This document shows, one piece after another, positions 6,279 through 11,251 of a stretch of DNA of 11,251 nucleotides. Source of the stretch: UBA2862 sp045637485. GTDB lineage: Bacteria > Bacillota > Clostridia > Christensenellales > Aristaeellaceae. The notes under the pieces are model-generated. The model ran no database searches and had not been told where the DNA came from. It was given only the letters and a program-made list of their open reading frames with translations. Positions within the stretch are counted from its first letter, which is position 1, and the number at the start of each line of letters is the position of its first letter. The stretch spans positions 1 to 11,251 of the forward strand of contig JAZTZK010000107.1 of the NCBI GenBank assembly GCA_045637485.1. The letters are read 5' to 3'. The position numbers were made by a program, and so were the translations under genes.

Positions 6279-7592
6279 TTTCTTTGCGGAGAGGCTGAGC
6301 AGGGCCAGCATGGCGCCGACTTCCTCGGGCATGGCCTCGCTGGCGGCGGCGCTGATGCTGGCCATGCCGATCATGGCGTCCGTAGACAGGCCGGTCAGAA
6401 CGCTGCGGTTCTTGGAGGTGAGCTCGGTCAGGCTGACGGGAGTGCCCTTGCTCAGGTCGAAGGTGCGCTCGCCCTCATGGGTCATGGTACTGCTCTGACG
6501 GAGCAGCTTGTTCTGGGGGTCGAGGAAATAGATGTCGGCGTCGTTGTATTTCTCATCTCCTTCACCCACCTCGATCACGCAGCCGAAGTACAGGCCGTTG
6601 ACGTTCAGCTCCGCTTTGTAAACGTGGCCGGCTTCGATCCTCCTGGAGGTCGTGGTCATGTTGACGTCGGCGGTGAGGAGCTGGACGGCAGCGGTCACAT
6701 CCTCGCCGTCCACCAGCACGTCGCCCTTGGCGGCGGGCTCCTTCTGGCCGGGCAGGGTGAGGGTGAAGGTGGTATCGGTGGGGCCGCTCTGGTCGCCTTC
6801 GTCGTCGACGTTCGTATAGGCTTCAAGGTGAAGGGCAGGGGCGTTGGCGGGGTCGATGGCCTTTTCAACGGCCTTGGTATATTTGCCGGACCTGTCGAAC
6901 TGGGCGATGGTGACGGCCACGGTGGGGTCGGCCAGCAGATCCTTCTCAAACTGGGTCAGGGCGCTGGAGAGGGCGGCGACATCCACGTCGACGGGCACCA
7001 TGGTATTGTAGCTGTTGCCGTTCAGCGAAAAGTCGCCCTTCTCTTCCTCGCCGTCCTCGAAAGCGGCAAGGCAAGTGGTGATGAATTTGTCGAAAATGGG
7101 GGCTATGGCTCTCGCCACGGCGTCCAAATCGATTCGCTCCATGGCCTTGGTTTCCTCCTTGTACTTGGAAGAGACGGACTTGGCCATGCTGGCCAGCTCC
7201 TCATTGGAGAAGCTGAAGACGTGATTGGGGAACAGATTGCTGCCCAAAACGAAGCCTTCGTCGGTGATCTCGCCGGCGACGGTGAAGATGTCCTTGCCGC
7301 CCAGAATCAAATCCCACTGGAAGCCGTTGTCGGCAAGGGTCAGGCGCTCGTCGGCCTCGGTCAACACTGCGGCGACAGTGTCCGCCTTCATCAGGACGCT
7401 TTCATCGCAGCCCATGGTCGCCAGATCCAGCGCCAGTACGTCGCGATCGATGTCGGTTTTGGAATAGATGGTCAGGGGAGTGGCGAGCAAAGGGGCTTCG
7501 GAAGCTTCCTCCGCAGGCGCCACGTCAGCAAAGGCCGCCGTGCAGCACAGCAGCATCGCCAGCGTTACCATCATGGCAAACAGTTTTTTCAT
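6276..7592 (-). CDS. Exported protein of unknown function, 438 residues
   Basis: I do not recognise this protein. It begins with a clear signal peptide (MKKLF, hydrophobic residues 6-15, then CCTAAFA before D23; AFA gives a signal peptidase I site, and Cys16/Cys17 give only a poor lipobox). The mature part is acidic and rich in Asp, Glu, Thr and Ala, with alternating beta-like and helical stretches (DLILGGKDIFTVAGEI near 95, an amphipathic DLDAVARAIAPIFDKFI near 155) and no later membrane helix. I chose ATG 7592-7590, with AGGAGG 8 bases upstream, over a longer in-frame reading from 7715, because that extension contains the promoter at 7638-7666. The 3' end abuts repeat copy A, and the signal peptide is laid out like that of DctP. 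A surface or secreted role is inferred from the signal peptide only. Confidence 0.8.
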   Translation of the reverse strand: MKKLFAMMVTLAMLLCCTAAFADVAPAEEASEAPLLATPLTIYSKTDIDRDVLALDLATMGCDESVLMKADTVAAVLTEADERLTLADNGFQWDLILGGKDIFTVAGEITDEGFVLGSNLFPNHVFSFSNEELASMAKSVSSKYKEETKAMERIDLDAVARAIAPIFDKFITTCLAAFEDGEEEKGDFSLNGNSYNTMVPVDVDVAALSSALTQFEKDLLADPTVAVTIAQFDRSGKYTKAVEKAIDPANAPALHLEAYTNVDDEGDQSGPTDTTFTLTLPGQKEPAAKGDVLVDGEDVTAAVQLLTADVNMTTTSRRIEAGHVYKAELNVNGLYFGCVIEVGEGDEKYNDADIYFLDPQNKLLRQSSTMTHEGERTFDLSKGTPVSLTELTSKNRSVLTGLSTDAMIGMASISAAASEAMPEEVGAMLALLSLSAKK

Positions 7593-7637
7593 GAATTGTT
7601 CCTCCTTGTCGTTGGTACGGTAGCCAAATACCGGAAT

Positions 7638-7666
7638 ATTATACCACAGTTTCAAAGGACCGGCAA
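7638..7666 (-). promoter_or_regulatory. Strong sigma-A promoter of the 438-residue exported protein gene
   Basis: On the minus strand, TTGCCG (7666-7661) and a perfect TATAAT (7643-7638) are separated by exactly 17 bp, with TGG directly before TATAAT giving an extended -10. The predicted start is near 7631, leaving a leader of about 38 bases. This is the best promoter in the window and implies high, possibly constitutive expression. Confidence 0.85.
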
Positions 7667-7699
7667 GTGAGAATTGGACCTTCGTGACGGCGCGCCCTG

Positions 7700-7708
7700 T
7701 GATTGCCG
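7700..7708 (+). repeat. Left target-site duplication of the MITE-like element
   Basis: TGATTGCCG here is repeated exactly at 7801-7809 on the other side of the inverted-repeat element. The duplication is 8 bp if the G at 7708 belongs to the element's inverted repeat, or 9 bp if it is counted as target. Confidence 0.7.
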
Positions 7709-7800
7709 TTACCATTCACCCTTGAGGCGAACCGCCGTAGCGGGGAGCATTGCTCGCCGCTACGGATATGTGCCAATCGGCTTGAAGGGTGAATGGTAAC
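7708..7800. mobile_element. 93-bp MITE-like element with perfect 16-bp terminal inverted repeats
   Basis: GTTACCATTCACCCTT (7708-7723) is mirrored perfectly at 7785-7800. Inside, CCGTAGCGG (7735-7743) pairs perfectly with 7757-7765 and encloses GAGC-ATT-GCTC (7745-7755), so the centre is a second, nested hairpin. The element is flanked by direct repeats TGATTGCC(G) at 7700 and 7801, as expected from an insertion. It has no coding capacity and would need a transposase supplied elsewhere. It lies between the ATPase gene's 3' end and the promoter of the exported protein. The family of the parent insertion sequence is not identifiable to me: ends beginning GT and an 8-bp duplication are compatible with several families. 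Confidence 0.8.
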
Positions 7801-7809
7801 TGATTGCCG
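7801..7809 (+). repeat. Right target-site duplication of the MITE-like element
   Basis: This is an exact copy of TGATTGCCG at 7700-7708, directly adjacent to the outer end of the right terminal inverted repeat. Confidence 0.7.
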
Positions 7810-7812
7810 CCG

Positions 7813-7845
7813 CTATTGCATCAGGTAAAGCGTCGCTTTCTTCAC
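7813..7845 (-). pseudogene. Ten-codon ORF coupled to the ATPase gene, possible gene remnant
   Basis: A GTG start overlaps the ATPase stop as GTGA and has GGGGAGG about 5 bases upstream, the same coupled layout as dctQ/dctM and araC/ycxB-like in this window. The reading frame gives VKKATLYLMQ and then TAG, three bases before the right target duplication of the MITE-like element. It looks like the beginning of a downstream partner gene whose body has been lost. It could equally be a chance ORF formed by the ATPase 3' end. Confidence 0.25.
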
Positions 7846-8591
7846 GCGTCCTCCCCGGTGCTCCGGAACAGCTCCTTCAGCACCCGCTCGCGCCGTTCCA
7901 GAAACAGCTTCGTGATCTGGTAGCTCTCCGTGTCCTCGTATTGTATGGGCTGAATACCCTCCTCGGAGAAGTTCAGTATTCTCGACCCCGGCAGGCCCAG
8001 CAGAATGGGCGAATGGGTGGCGATGATGAACTGAGAGCCCTCCAGCGCCATGTTGTGTATGTGCAACAGCAGGGTGAGCTGTCGCTGGGGTGACAGCGCC
8101 GCTTCCGGCTCGTCCATCAGGTAGACGCCCTCCCGGCACTCATCCTGCAGGAAGGTGAGGAAGCTCTCCCCGTGGGACTGGGCGTGATAATCCGGCAGCT
8201 GCCCGTCGTCGTTGTATTTCAACGCCGTCGCCGTCGCCACATTGAAGAAGCTCTCCGCGCGGAAGAAATACCCGGAGTTGCGCTTGCGATAGCCCCGAAC
8301 CAGCCGAATGGCCGCCTCCAGCTCGGAGACGTCGTCGTATGTGCTGAAACGGTAGTTCAGCGTGCCCCCCTCGGCATTGTAGCCGTAGGCCACGGCGATA
8401 CCCTCCAGCAGCGTGGACTTGCCCGTGCCGTTCTCCCCGGCAAAGAAGGTGACATTGCTGTCAAAGCGCAATCGCTCGAACCCCTTCAGTGCCAAGATAT
8501 CCCGCAGGTAGGAGCCCCTGGGCACCTCATCCCAATCGATGGCCGCTTCCCGTATAAACAGCGCGCCTCGACACATAACATCGTCTTTCAT
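7842..8591 (-). CDS. ABC-type (SMC/RecF-like) single-domain ATPase
   Basis: About 249 residues, all one nucleotide-binding domain: Walker A GENGTGKST at 52-60, signature-like SHGES at 139-143, Walker B VYLMDEP at 156-162 with Asp160/Glu161, and the H-loop in ATHSP (His193). The segment RLRFDSNVTFFAGENGTGKSTLLEGIAVAYGYN and the short insert between Walker A and signature are typical of small soluble predicted ATPases of the AAA_15/AAA_21-like group (COG3910 type), not of transport ABC proteins. No permease or nuclease partner is adjacent. The start is uncertain: ATG 8591 has only GAAGG very close to it, a further ATG lies at 8576, and a TTG reading would begin at 8666. A coupled 10-codon ORF follows. 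Role unknown; DNA or phage-defence functions are known for relatives with partners. Confidence 0.82.
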   Translation of the reverse strand: MKDDVMCRGALFIREAAIDWDEVPRGSYLRDILALKGFERLRFDSNVTFFAGENGTGKSTLLEGIAVAYGYNAEGGTLNYRFSTYDDVSELEAAIRLVRGYRKRNSGYFFRAESFFNVATATALKYNDDGQLPDYHAQSHGESFLTFLQDECREGVYLMDEPEAALSPQRQLTLLLHIHNMALEGSQFIIATHSPILLGLPGSRILNFSEEGIQPIQYEDTESYQITKLFLERRERVLKELFRSTGEDA

Positions 8592-8736
8592 ACCTTCATT
8601 CATCCTGCGCATCGATGTATTCGTCAATCGTATTCGGTTTGCCGCAGCAATGCTCCTGCCGGGCAAACATCCGCCAGTCCTGTCAATGGGTCGTCATATC
8701 TGATTTATGGCAATAGCCGAAGCTGCAAGAAAGAAT

Positions 8737-8767
8737 CCCATGCCGCGATCATCATCACGGTCATGGG
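8737..8767 (-). terminator. Hairpin terminator after the zinc-ribbon gene
   Basis: CCCATG (8737-8742) pairs with CATGGG (8762-8767), extended inward by CCG/CGG (8743-8745 with 8758-8760, one bulged T), with a 12-base loop. On the minus strand it is followed by ATTCTTTCTT; on the plus strand by CTTTTTTCTTT, and these flanks can pair further. It lies about 60 bases after the stop of the gene at 8828, so it probably terminates that gene and insulates the ATPase gene. The rest of the 236 bases between 8592 and 8827 shows no gene and no clear promoter. Confidence 0.65.
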
Positions 8768-8827
8768 CTTTTTTCTTTCGGCTGTACAGCTTTTTGCTCT
8801 CGACCCTCTTCGTCACCGGCTCTGGCC

Positions 8828-9148
8828 CTACGATTGCTCTGCGTTGTTGAACAAGCCTTCCACGATCTCCCGCGCCTTCTCCATATCCGTCCATCGGACA
8901 TAGAATCGGGTGATTTCCAACACAGATCCGACGTATGTTGACAGGCCCGCGCCAAGGCGACCGCTGGTCATAAAGGGAATCCCCTCCTGCCGAAGCACAT
9001 CCTCCAGCATGCCATTCCAGGGAGAGGATTTCTCTGTCAGGTAGCAGGGATCATCGGGCTTGACCTGGCGCACCCGTCCCTTCCGGCAGTTGGGGCAGCG
9101 CTCGCCCTCCAAAACGTGCTTGCATTTTTCACAGTACATCACAGCCAC
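8828..9148 (-). CDS. Small zinc-ribbon protein with DUF2007-like domain
   Basis: A 106-residue protein with an N-terminal zinc ribbon (Cys6, Cys9, Cys18, Cys21: CEKC then CPNC, spacing C-x2-C-x8-C-x2-C) followed by a compact alpha/beta domain (about 45-100: MLEDVLRQEGIPFMTSG, GSVLEITRFYVRWTDMEKAREIVEGLF). The second part follows the pattern of DUF2007-type domains (short helix, GIP, strand, closing helix), thought to be a small signal- or ligand-binding fold. I chose GTG 9148-9146 because AGGAGG (9163-9158) lies 9 bases upstream. ATG 9139, giving the more usual MYCEKC start, has the site 18 bases away. It lies 57 bp after the PTS IIC gene on the same strand and ends before a hairpin terminator. 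Role unknown. Confidence 0.72.
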   Translation of the reverse strand: MAVMYCEKCKHVLEGERCPNCRKGRVRQVKPDDPCYLTEKSSPWNGMLEDVLRQEGIPFMTSGRLGAGLSTYVGSVLEITRFYVRWTDMEKAREIVEGLFNNAEQS

Positions 9149-9205
9149 GCCGAACATCCTCCTCTCACACCATCGCATGATATGGATGGCATTATCCCAT
9201 ACCCA

Positions 9206-10297
9206 TCAGTTCAGCTTCAGGTCGCCATCCTTCACCCAGCCCAGCTTTCTCACCCCGGCATGGATGACGAGGGAGAGTATGGCCGGGAGGACGAAGGAAA
9301 TCAGGATCAATCCCAGCCAATCCTTGCCGGTGATGGCGGCCTTCGCGCCGGAGGCGATGTCATTTACCCAGCCGGTATAGACGCCAATCTGGCCCACCAG
9401 TCCGCAGGTACCCATACCGGCGGACACCGGCGCGCCGTTCATACGCAGTCCAAACGCGCAGGTGGCGATTGGGCCGGTGATGGCCGAGGTCAGCGTAGGC
9501 GCGATCCAGACCCTGGGATTCTTGACAATGTTGCCCATTTGAAGCATGGAGGTGCCAATGCCCTGGGACACCAGCCCGCCCCAGCGGTTTTCAGGGAAGG
9601 ATATCACCGCGAAGCCCACCATCTGGGCGCAGCAGCCGGCCACCGCCGCGCCGCCCGCCAGGCCCGTCAGCCCCAGAGCCGCACAGATGGCCGCGGAGGA
9701 TATGGGCAGCGTCAGCGCTGCGCCCACCAGCACGGAGACCACGATGCCCATCAGGAAGGGCTGCAGCTCCGTGGCCCACTTGATGAGATCCCCCAGCCAC
9801 ATGGCCGCGCGGCCCAGCGGCGGCGCGATCAGCCATGACAGGAGGATGCCCACGCAGATGGTGACCAGCGGTGTCACCAGTATATCCACCTTCGTCTCCT
9901 TGGAGACCGCCTTGCCGCATTCCGCCGCGATAATCGCCACGAAAAGCACCGCCAGCGGACCTCCCGCGCCGCCCAGCGCGTTGGCAGCGAAGCCCACGGA
10001 GATCATCGAAAACAGCACCAGCGGCGGCGTTTCCAATGCATAGCCTATGGCTGCCGCCATGGCCGGGCCGCTCATGGCCGAAGCAATGCCGCCCAGTGTG
10101 TAATCCACCCCCGCCACCGTCGCCACAGACGCGGTCAGGAAGGGAATGTGAAACTGCGTGCCCAACGTATTGATGATGGTACCGATTAACAGGGAGCAGA
10201 AAAGCCCCTGCGCCATCGCCCCTACCGCGTCGATGCCGTAGCGCCGCAGAGATATTTTGATGCGCTTCCGTTCCAAAAAATCCTTGAATTTGCTCAT
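9206..10297 (-). CDS. PTS IIC-like membrane protein of the PfoR family
   Basis: This integral membrane protein of 363 residues has about ten hydrophobic helices rich in Gly and Ala (GVDYTLGGIASAMSGPAMAAAIGYAL, GGAGGPLAVLFVAIIAAECGK, ITGPIATCAFGLRMNGAPVSAGMGTCGLVGQIGVYTGW). Length and sequence pattern match the PTS_EIIC_2/PfoR group (COG3641). Its best-known member, C. perfringens PfoR, was first described as a regulator of perfringolysin O, but the fold is that of a PTS sugar permease. No IIA, IIB, HPr or enzyme I gene is adjacent and no phosphorylated domain is fused, so it is an orphan IIC. ATG 10297 is chosen over a longer in-frame reading from 10369 that lacks a ribosome site; the site before 10297 (GGGA, about 6 bases) is weaker than elsewhere in the window. 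Substrate unknown. Confidence 0.82.
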   Translation of the reverse strand: MSKFKDFLERKRIKISLRRYGIDAVGAMAQGLFCSLLIGTIINTLGTQFHIPFLTASVATVAGVDYTLGGIASAMSGPAMAAAIGYALETPPLVLFSMISVGFAANALGGAGGPLAVLFVAIIAAECGKAVSKETKVDILVTPLVTICVGILLSWLIAPPLGRAAMWLGDLIKWATELQPFLMGIVVSVLVGAALTLPISSAAICAALGLTGLAGGAAVAGCCAQMVGFAVISFPENRWGGLVSQGIGTSMLQMGNIVKNPRVWIAPTLTSAITGPIATCAFGLRMNGAPVSAGMGTCGLVGQIGVYTGWVNDIASGAKAAITGKDWLGLILISFVLPAILSLVIHAGVRKLGWVKDGDLKLN

Positions 10298-10352
10298 ATT
10301 TATCCCGTTCCGCACGTTTGTGGACCTTCTCAGATCCCTTCCATTATTGCAG

Positions 10353-10444
10353 GCGCTTTCGACACACAACTTGTGCGTATTGCCTGTCCGGATCCATCAT
10401 TGCCGCGTCGTCGTCGATCAACGCGCCCCGCGTTTATGCTGGAT
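10353..10444 (-). repeat. Dispersed intergenic repeat, copy B
   Basis: This ~92-bp stretch is the second copy of the repeat at 6195-6278, with the same block order (GCGCTTTCGACA, TATTGCC, TTGCCGCGTCGTCG, TCAACGCGC, TTATG, TGGAT). It carries an extra TCG triplet in the GTCGTCG run and an extra CCCGCG near TCAACGCGC. It starts directly after the TAA of the repeat-rich exported protein and ends about 55 bp before the PTS IIC start, so it also occupies that gene's promoter region. It includes CACAA-C-TTGTG, a small perfect inverted repeat not present in copy A. Confidence 0.6.
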
Positions 10445-11251
10445 TTACTCGATAGCTGCCACCGGCGGCGTAAACTCAGGATCGGCCTTGGCAATGGTTA
10501 TGGTGATGGCCTGGACTTCATCCGCATCCGTTGCCCTGAAGTACACGGTGTACTCCCCCGCATTGACAGCGGTAGGAATCTCTGGGCTGAAGGTCTCGCC
10601 GTCCAGGGAATAGAGCCACGCGCCCTCCCCGTCGACCAGTGCCTGCGCCTCGCCGCTATAGGTCAGTTCATTCGCCACGGGCTGTGCCACGGCAGGCACT
10701 TCCTCGGCAGGCTGCTCATCAACCGGTTGCTCCTCCGTAGATTCTTCACCGACGGGCTCCTCCTCGGTGGGCTCCTCCTCAGTGGGTTCTTCCTCGGTAG
10801 GTTCTTCCTCCGTGGGCTCCTCCTCGGTAGGCTCCTCCTCCGTGGGCTGTTCCTCGGTGGGCTCCTCTTCGGTGGGCTCTTCCTCGGTGGGGTCCTCCTC
10901 GGTGGGCTGTTCCTCGGTGGGCTGCTCTTCGGTAGGCTCCTCCTCGGTGGGCTGTTCCTCGGTGGGCTCCTCCTCGGTAGGTTCTTCCTCGGTGGGCTCC
11001 TCCTCGGTAGGTTCTTCCTCGGTGAGCTCTTCCTCGGTAGGCTCTTCCTCCGTGGGCTCCTCTTCGGTGGGCTGTTCCTCGGTGGGCTCCTCCTCGGTGG
11101 GCTCCTCCTCGGTGGGCTCCTCCTCTGTGGGTTCTTCCTCGGTAGGTTCTTCCTCGGTGGGCTCCTCCTCGGTGGGCTGTTCCTCGGTGGGCTGTTCCTC
11201 GGTGGGTTGTTCCTCGGTGGGCTCCTCTTCGGTGGGCTGTTCCTCGGTGGG
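10445..11251 (-). CDS. Secreted-type repeat protein: PTEEE/Q pentapeptide array plus Ig-like domain, 3' part only
   Basis: The open frame continues past the window edge, so only the last 268 residues are seen. They comprise 33 pentapeptides of the form P-T-E-E-(E/Q) (10757-11251), about five degenerate pentads (PVGEE, STEEQ, PVDEQ, PAEEV, PAVAQ), and one Ig-like module of about 70 residues: ELTYSGEAQALVDG, WLYSLDGETFSPEIPT, NAGEYTVYFRATDADE, ITITIAKADPEF. This module pattern is that of MBG/YDG-type extracellular repeats of Clostridia. The array looks like a stiff acidic stalk or wall-spanning spacer. The protein ends 6-10 residues into what would be the next module, with no LPXTG motif, membrane helix or S-layer domain at the C-terminus, so any anchor must be N-terminal. 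The GTG at 10699 is not a real start because the frame remains open upstream. Confidence 0.85.
   Translation of the reverse strand, partial: PTEEQPTEEEPTEEQPTEEQPTEEQPTEEEPTEEEPTEEEPTEEEPTEEEPTEEEPTEEQPTEEEPTEEEPTEEELTEEEPTEEEPTEEEPTEEEPTEEQPTEEEPTEEQPTEEQPTEEDPTEEEPTEEEPTEEQPTEEEPTEEEPTEEEPTEEEPTEEEPTEEEPVGEESTEEQPVDEQPAEEVPAVAQPVANELTYSGEAQALVDGEGAWLYSLDGETFSPEIPTAVNAGEYTVYFRATDADEVQAITITIAKADPEFTPPVAAIE
10757..11251 (-). repeat. Minisatellite of 33 in-frame 15-bp units (coding)
   Basis: Thirty-three uninterrupted 15-bp units follow each other without a single indel and run to the last base of the window. On the plus strand the consensus is CTCCTCCTCGGTGGG. Nine units encode Gln at the fifth position, one encodes Asp (unit starting 10892) and 23 encode Glu; one unit (starting 11012) has Leu in place of Pro. 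Most other differences are silent (GAG/GAA, ACC/ACT/ACG/ACA, CCC/CCT). The array is prone to slippage and to assembly collapse. Confidence 0.95.

Noticed and set aside
6171..7670. Plus-strand open frame of 499 codons opposite the 438-residue exported protein
   Set aside because: No ribosome site, Gly/His/Gln-rich shadow translation; the minus frame has a promoter, a ribosome site and a signal peptide.
8600..8700. Possible third copy of the dispersed repeat before the ATPase gene
   Set aside because: Only short GC-rich words (TTGCCGC, CCTGTC) match and not in the order shared by the two real copies.
9180..9205. GATAAT-like -10 box upstream of the zinc-ribbon gene
   Set aside because: No acceptable -35 at 16-18 bp and it lies just behind the PTS IIC stop, so cotranscription is equally likely; too weak to list.
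9116..9838. Plus-strand open frames opposite the PTS IIC gene
   Set aside because: Antisense shadows of a membrane protein gene with clear helices; Arg/His/Gly-rich composition.
10757..11251. CRISPR-like periodic repeats at the right edge
   Set aside because: The 15-bp period has no spacers, stays in a coding frame and encodes a pentapeptide array.

Overview
The window is GC-rich bacterial DNA, dense in genes, with AGGAGG-type ribosome binding sites before nearly every start, 4-bp stop/start overlaps, sigma-A-type promoters and monoderm-style signal peptides. Together with a TRAP uptake operon next to uxuA, a PfoR-type PTS IIC protein and a Glu-rich secreted repeat protein, this suggests a high-GC gut Clostridia member (Bacillota). 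A Christensenellales-like lineage is possible, but I cannot prove it from the sequence. No rRNA, tRNA or CRISPR array was seen.

Region 1 (1-3466, minus strand) is a sugar-acid operon read dctP-dctQ-dctM-uxuA: a TRAP transporter (periplasmic-type binding protein, small and large membrane subunits) followed by mannonate dehydratase, which is cut by the window edge. The likely job is uptake of a hexuronate or related sugar acid and its entry into the glucuronate/mannonate branch. Two GC-rich hairpins sit between cistrons (dctP/dctQ and dctM/uxuA) and probably set unequal expression. An AT-rich 174-bp divergent control region (3467-3640) separates this operon from region 2.

Region 2 (3641-6130, plus strand) is a tight three-gene unit: an AraC-family regulator (the likely regulator of the TRAP operon), a YcxB-like two-helix membrane protein overlapping it by 4 bp, and a WYL-domain transcription factor 3 bp further on. 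It closes with a strong, bidirectional-looking terminator.

Region 3 (6131-7810) holds an unrecognised 438-residue exported protein on the minus strand with a near-consensus promoter. Upstream of that promoter is a 93-bp MITE-like element with perfect 16-bp terminal inverted repeats and an 8-bp (9 if one shared base is counted) target duplication.

Region 4 (7813-10297, minus strand) carries an ABC-type/SMC-like single-domain ATPase followed by a 10-codon coupled ORF that may be a remnant, a small zinc-ribbon/DUF2007-like protein with a terminator, and an orphan PTS IIC/PfoR-like membrane protein.

Region 5 (10298-11251) contains the 3' end of a secreted protein made of at least 33 Pro-Thr-Glu-Glu-(Glu/Gln) pentapeptides and one Ig-like (MBG-type) domain. 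A diverged ~85-95-bp intergenic repeat occurs twice, once right behind the stop codon of this gene and once right behind the stop codon of the 438-residue exported protein. This pairing is the least expected structure in the window.
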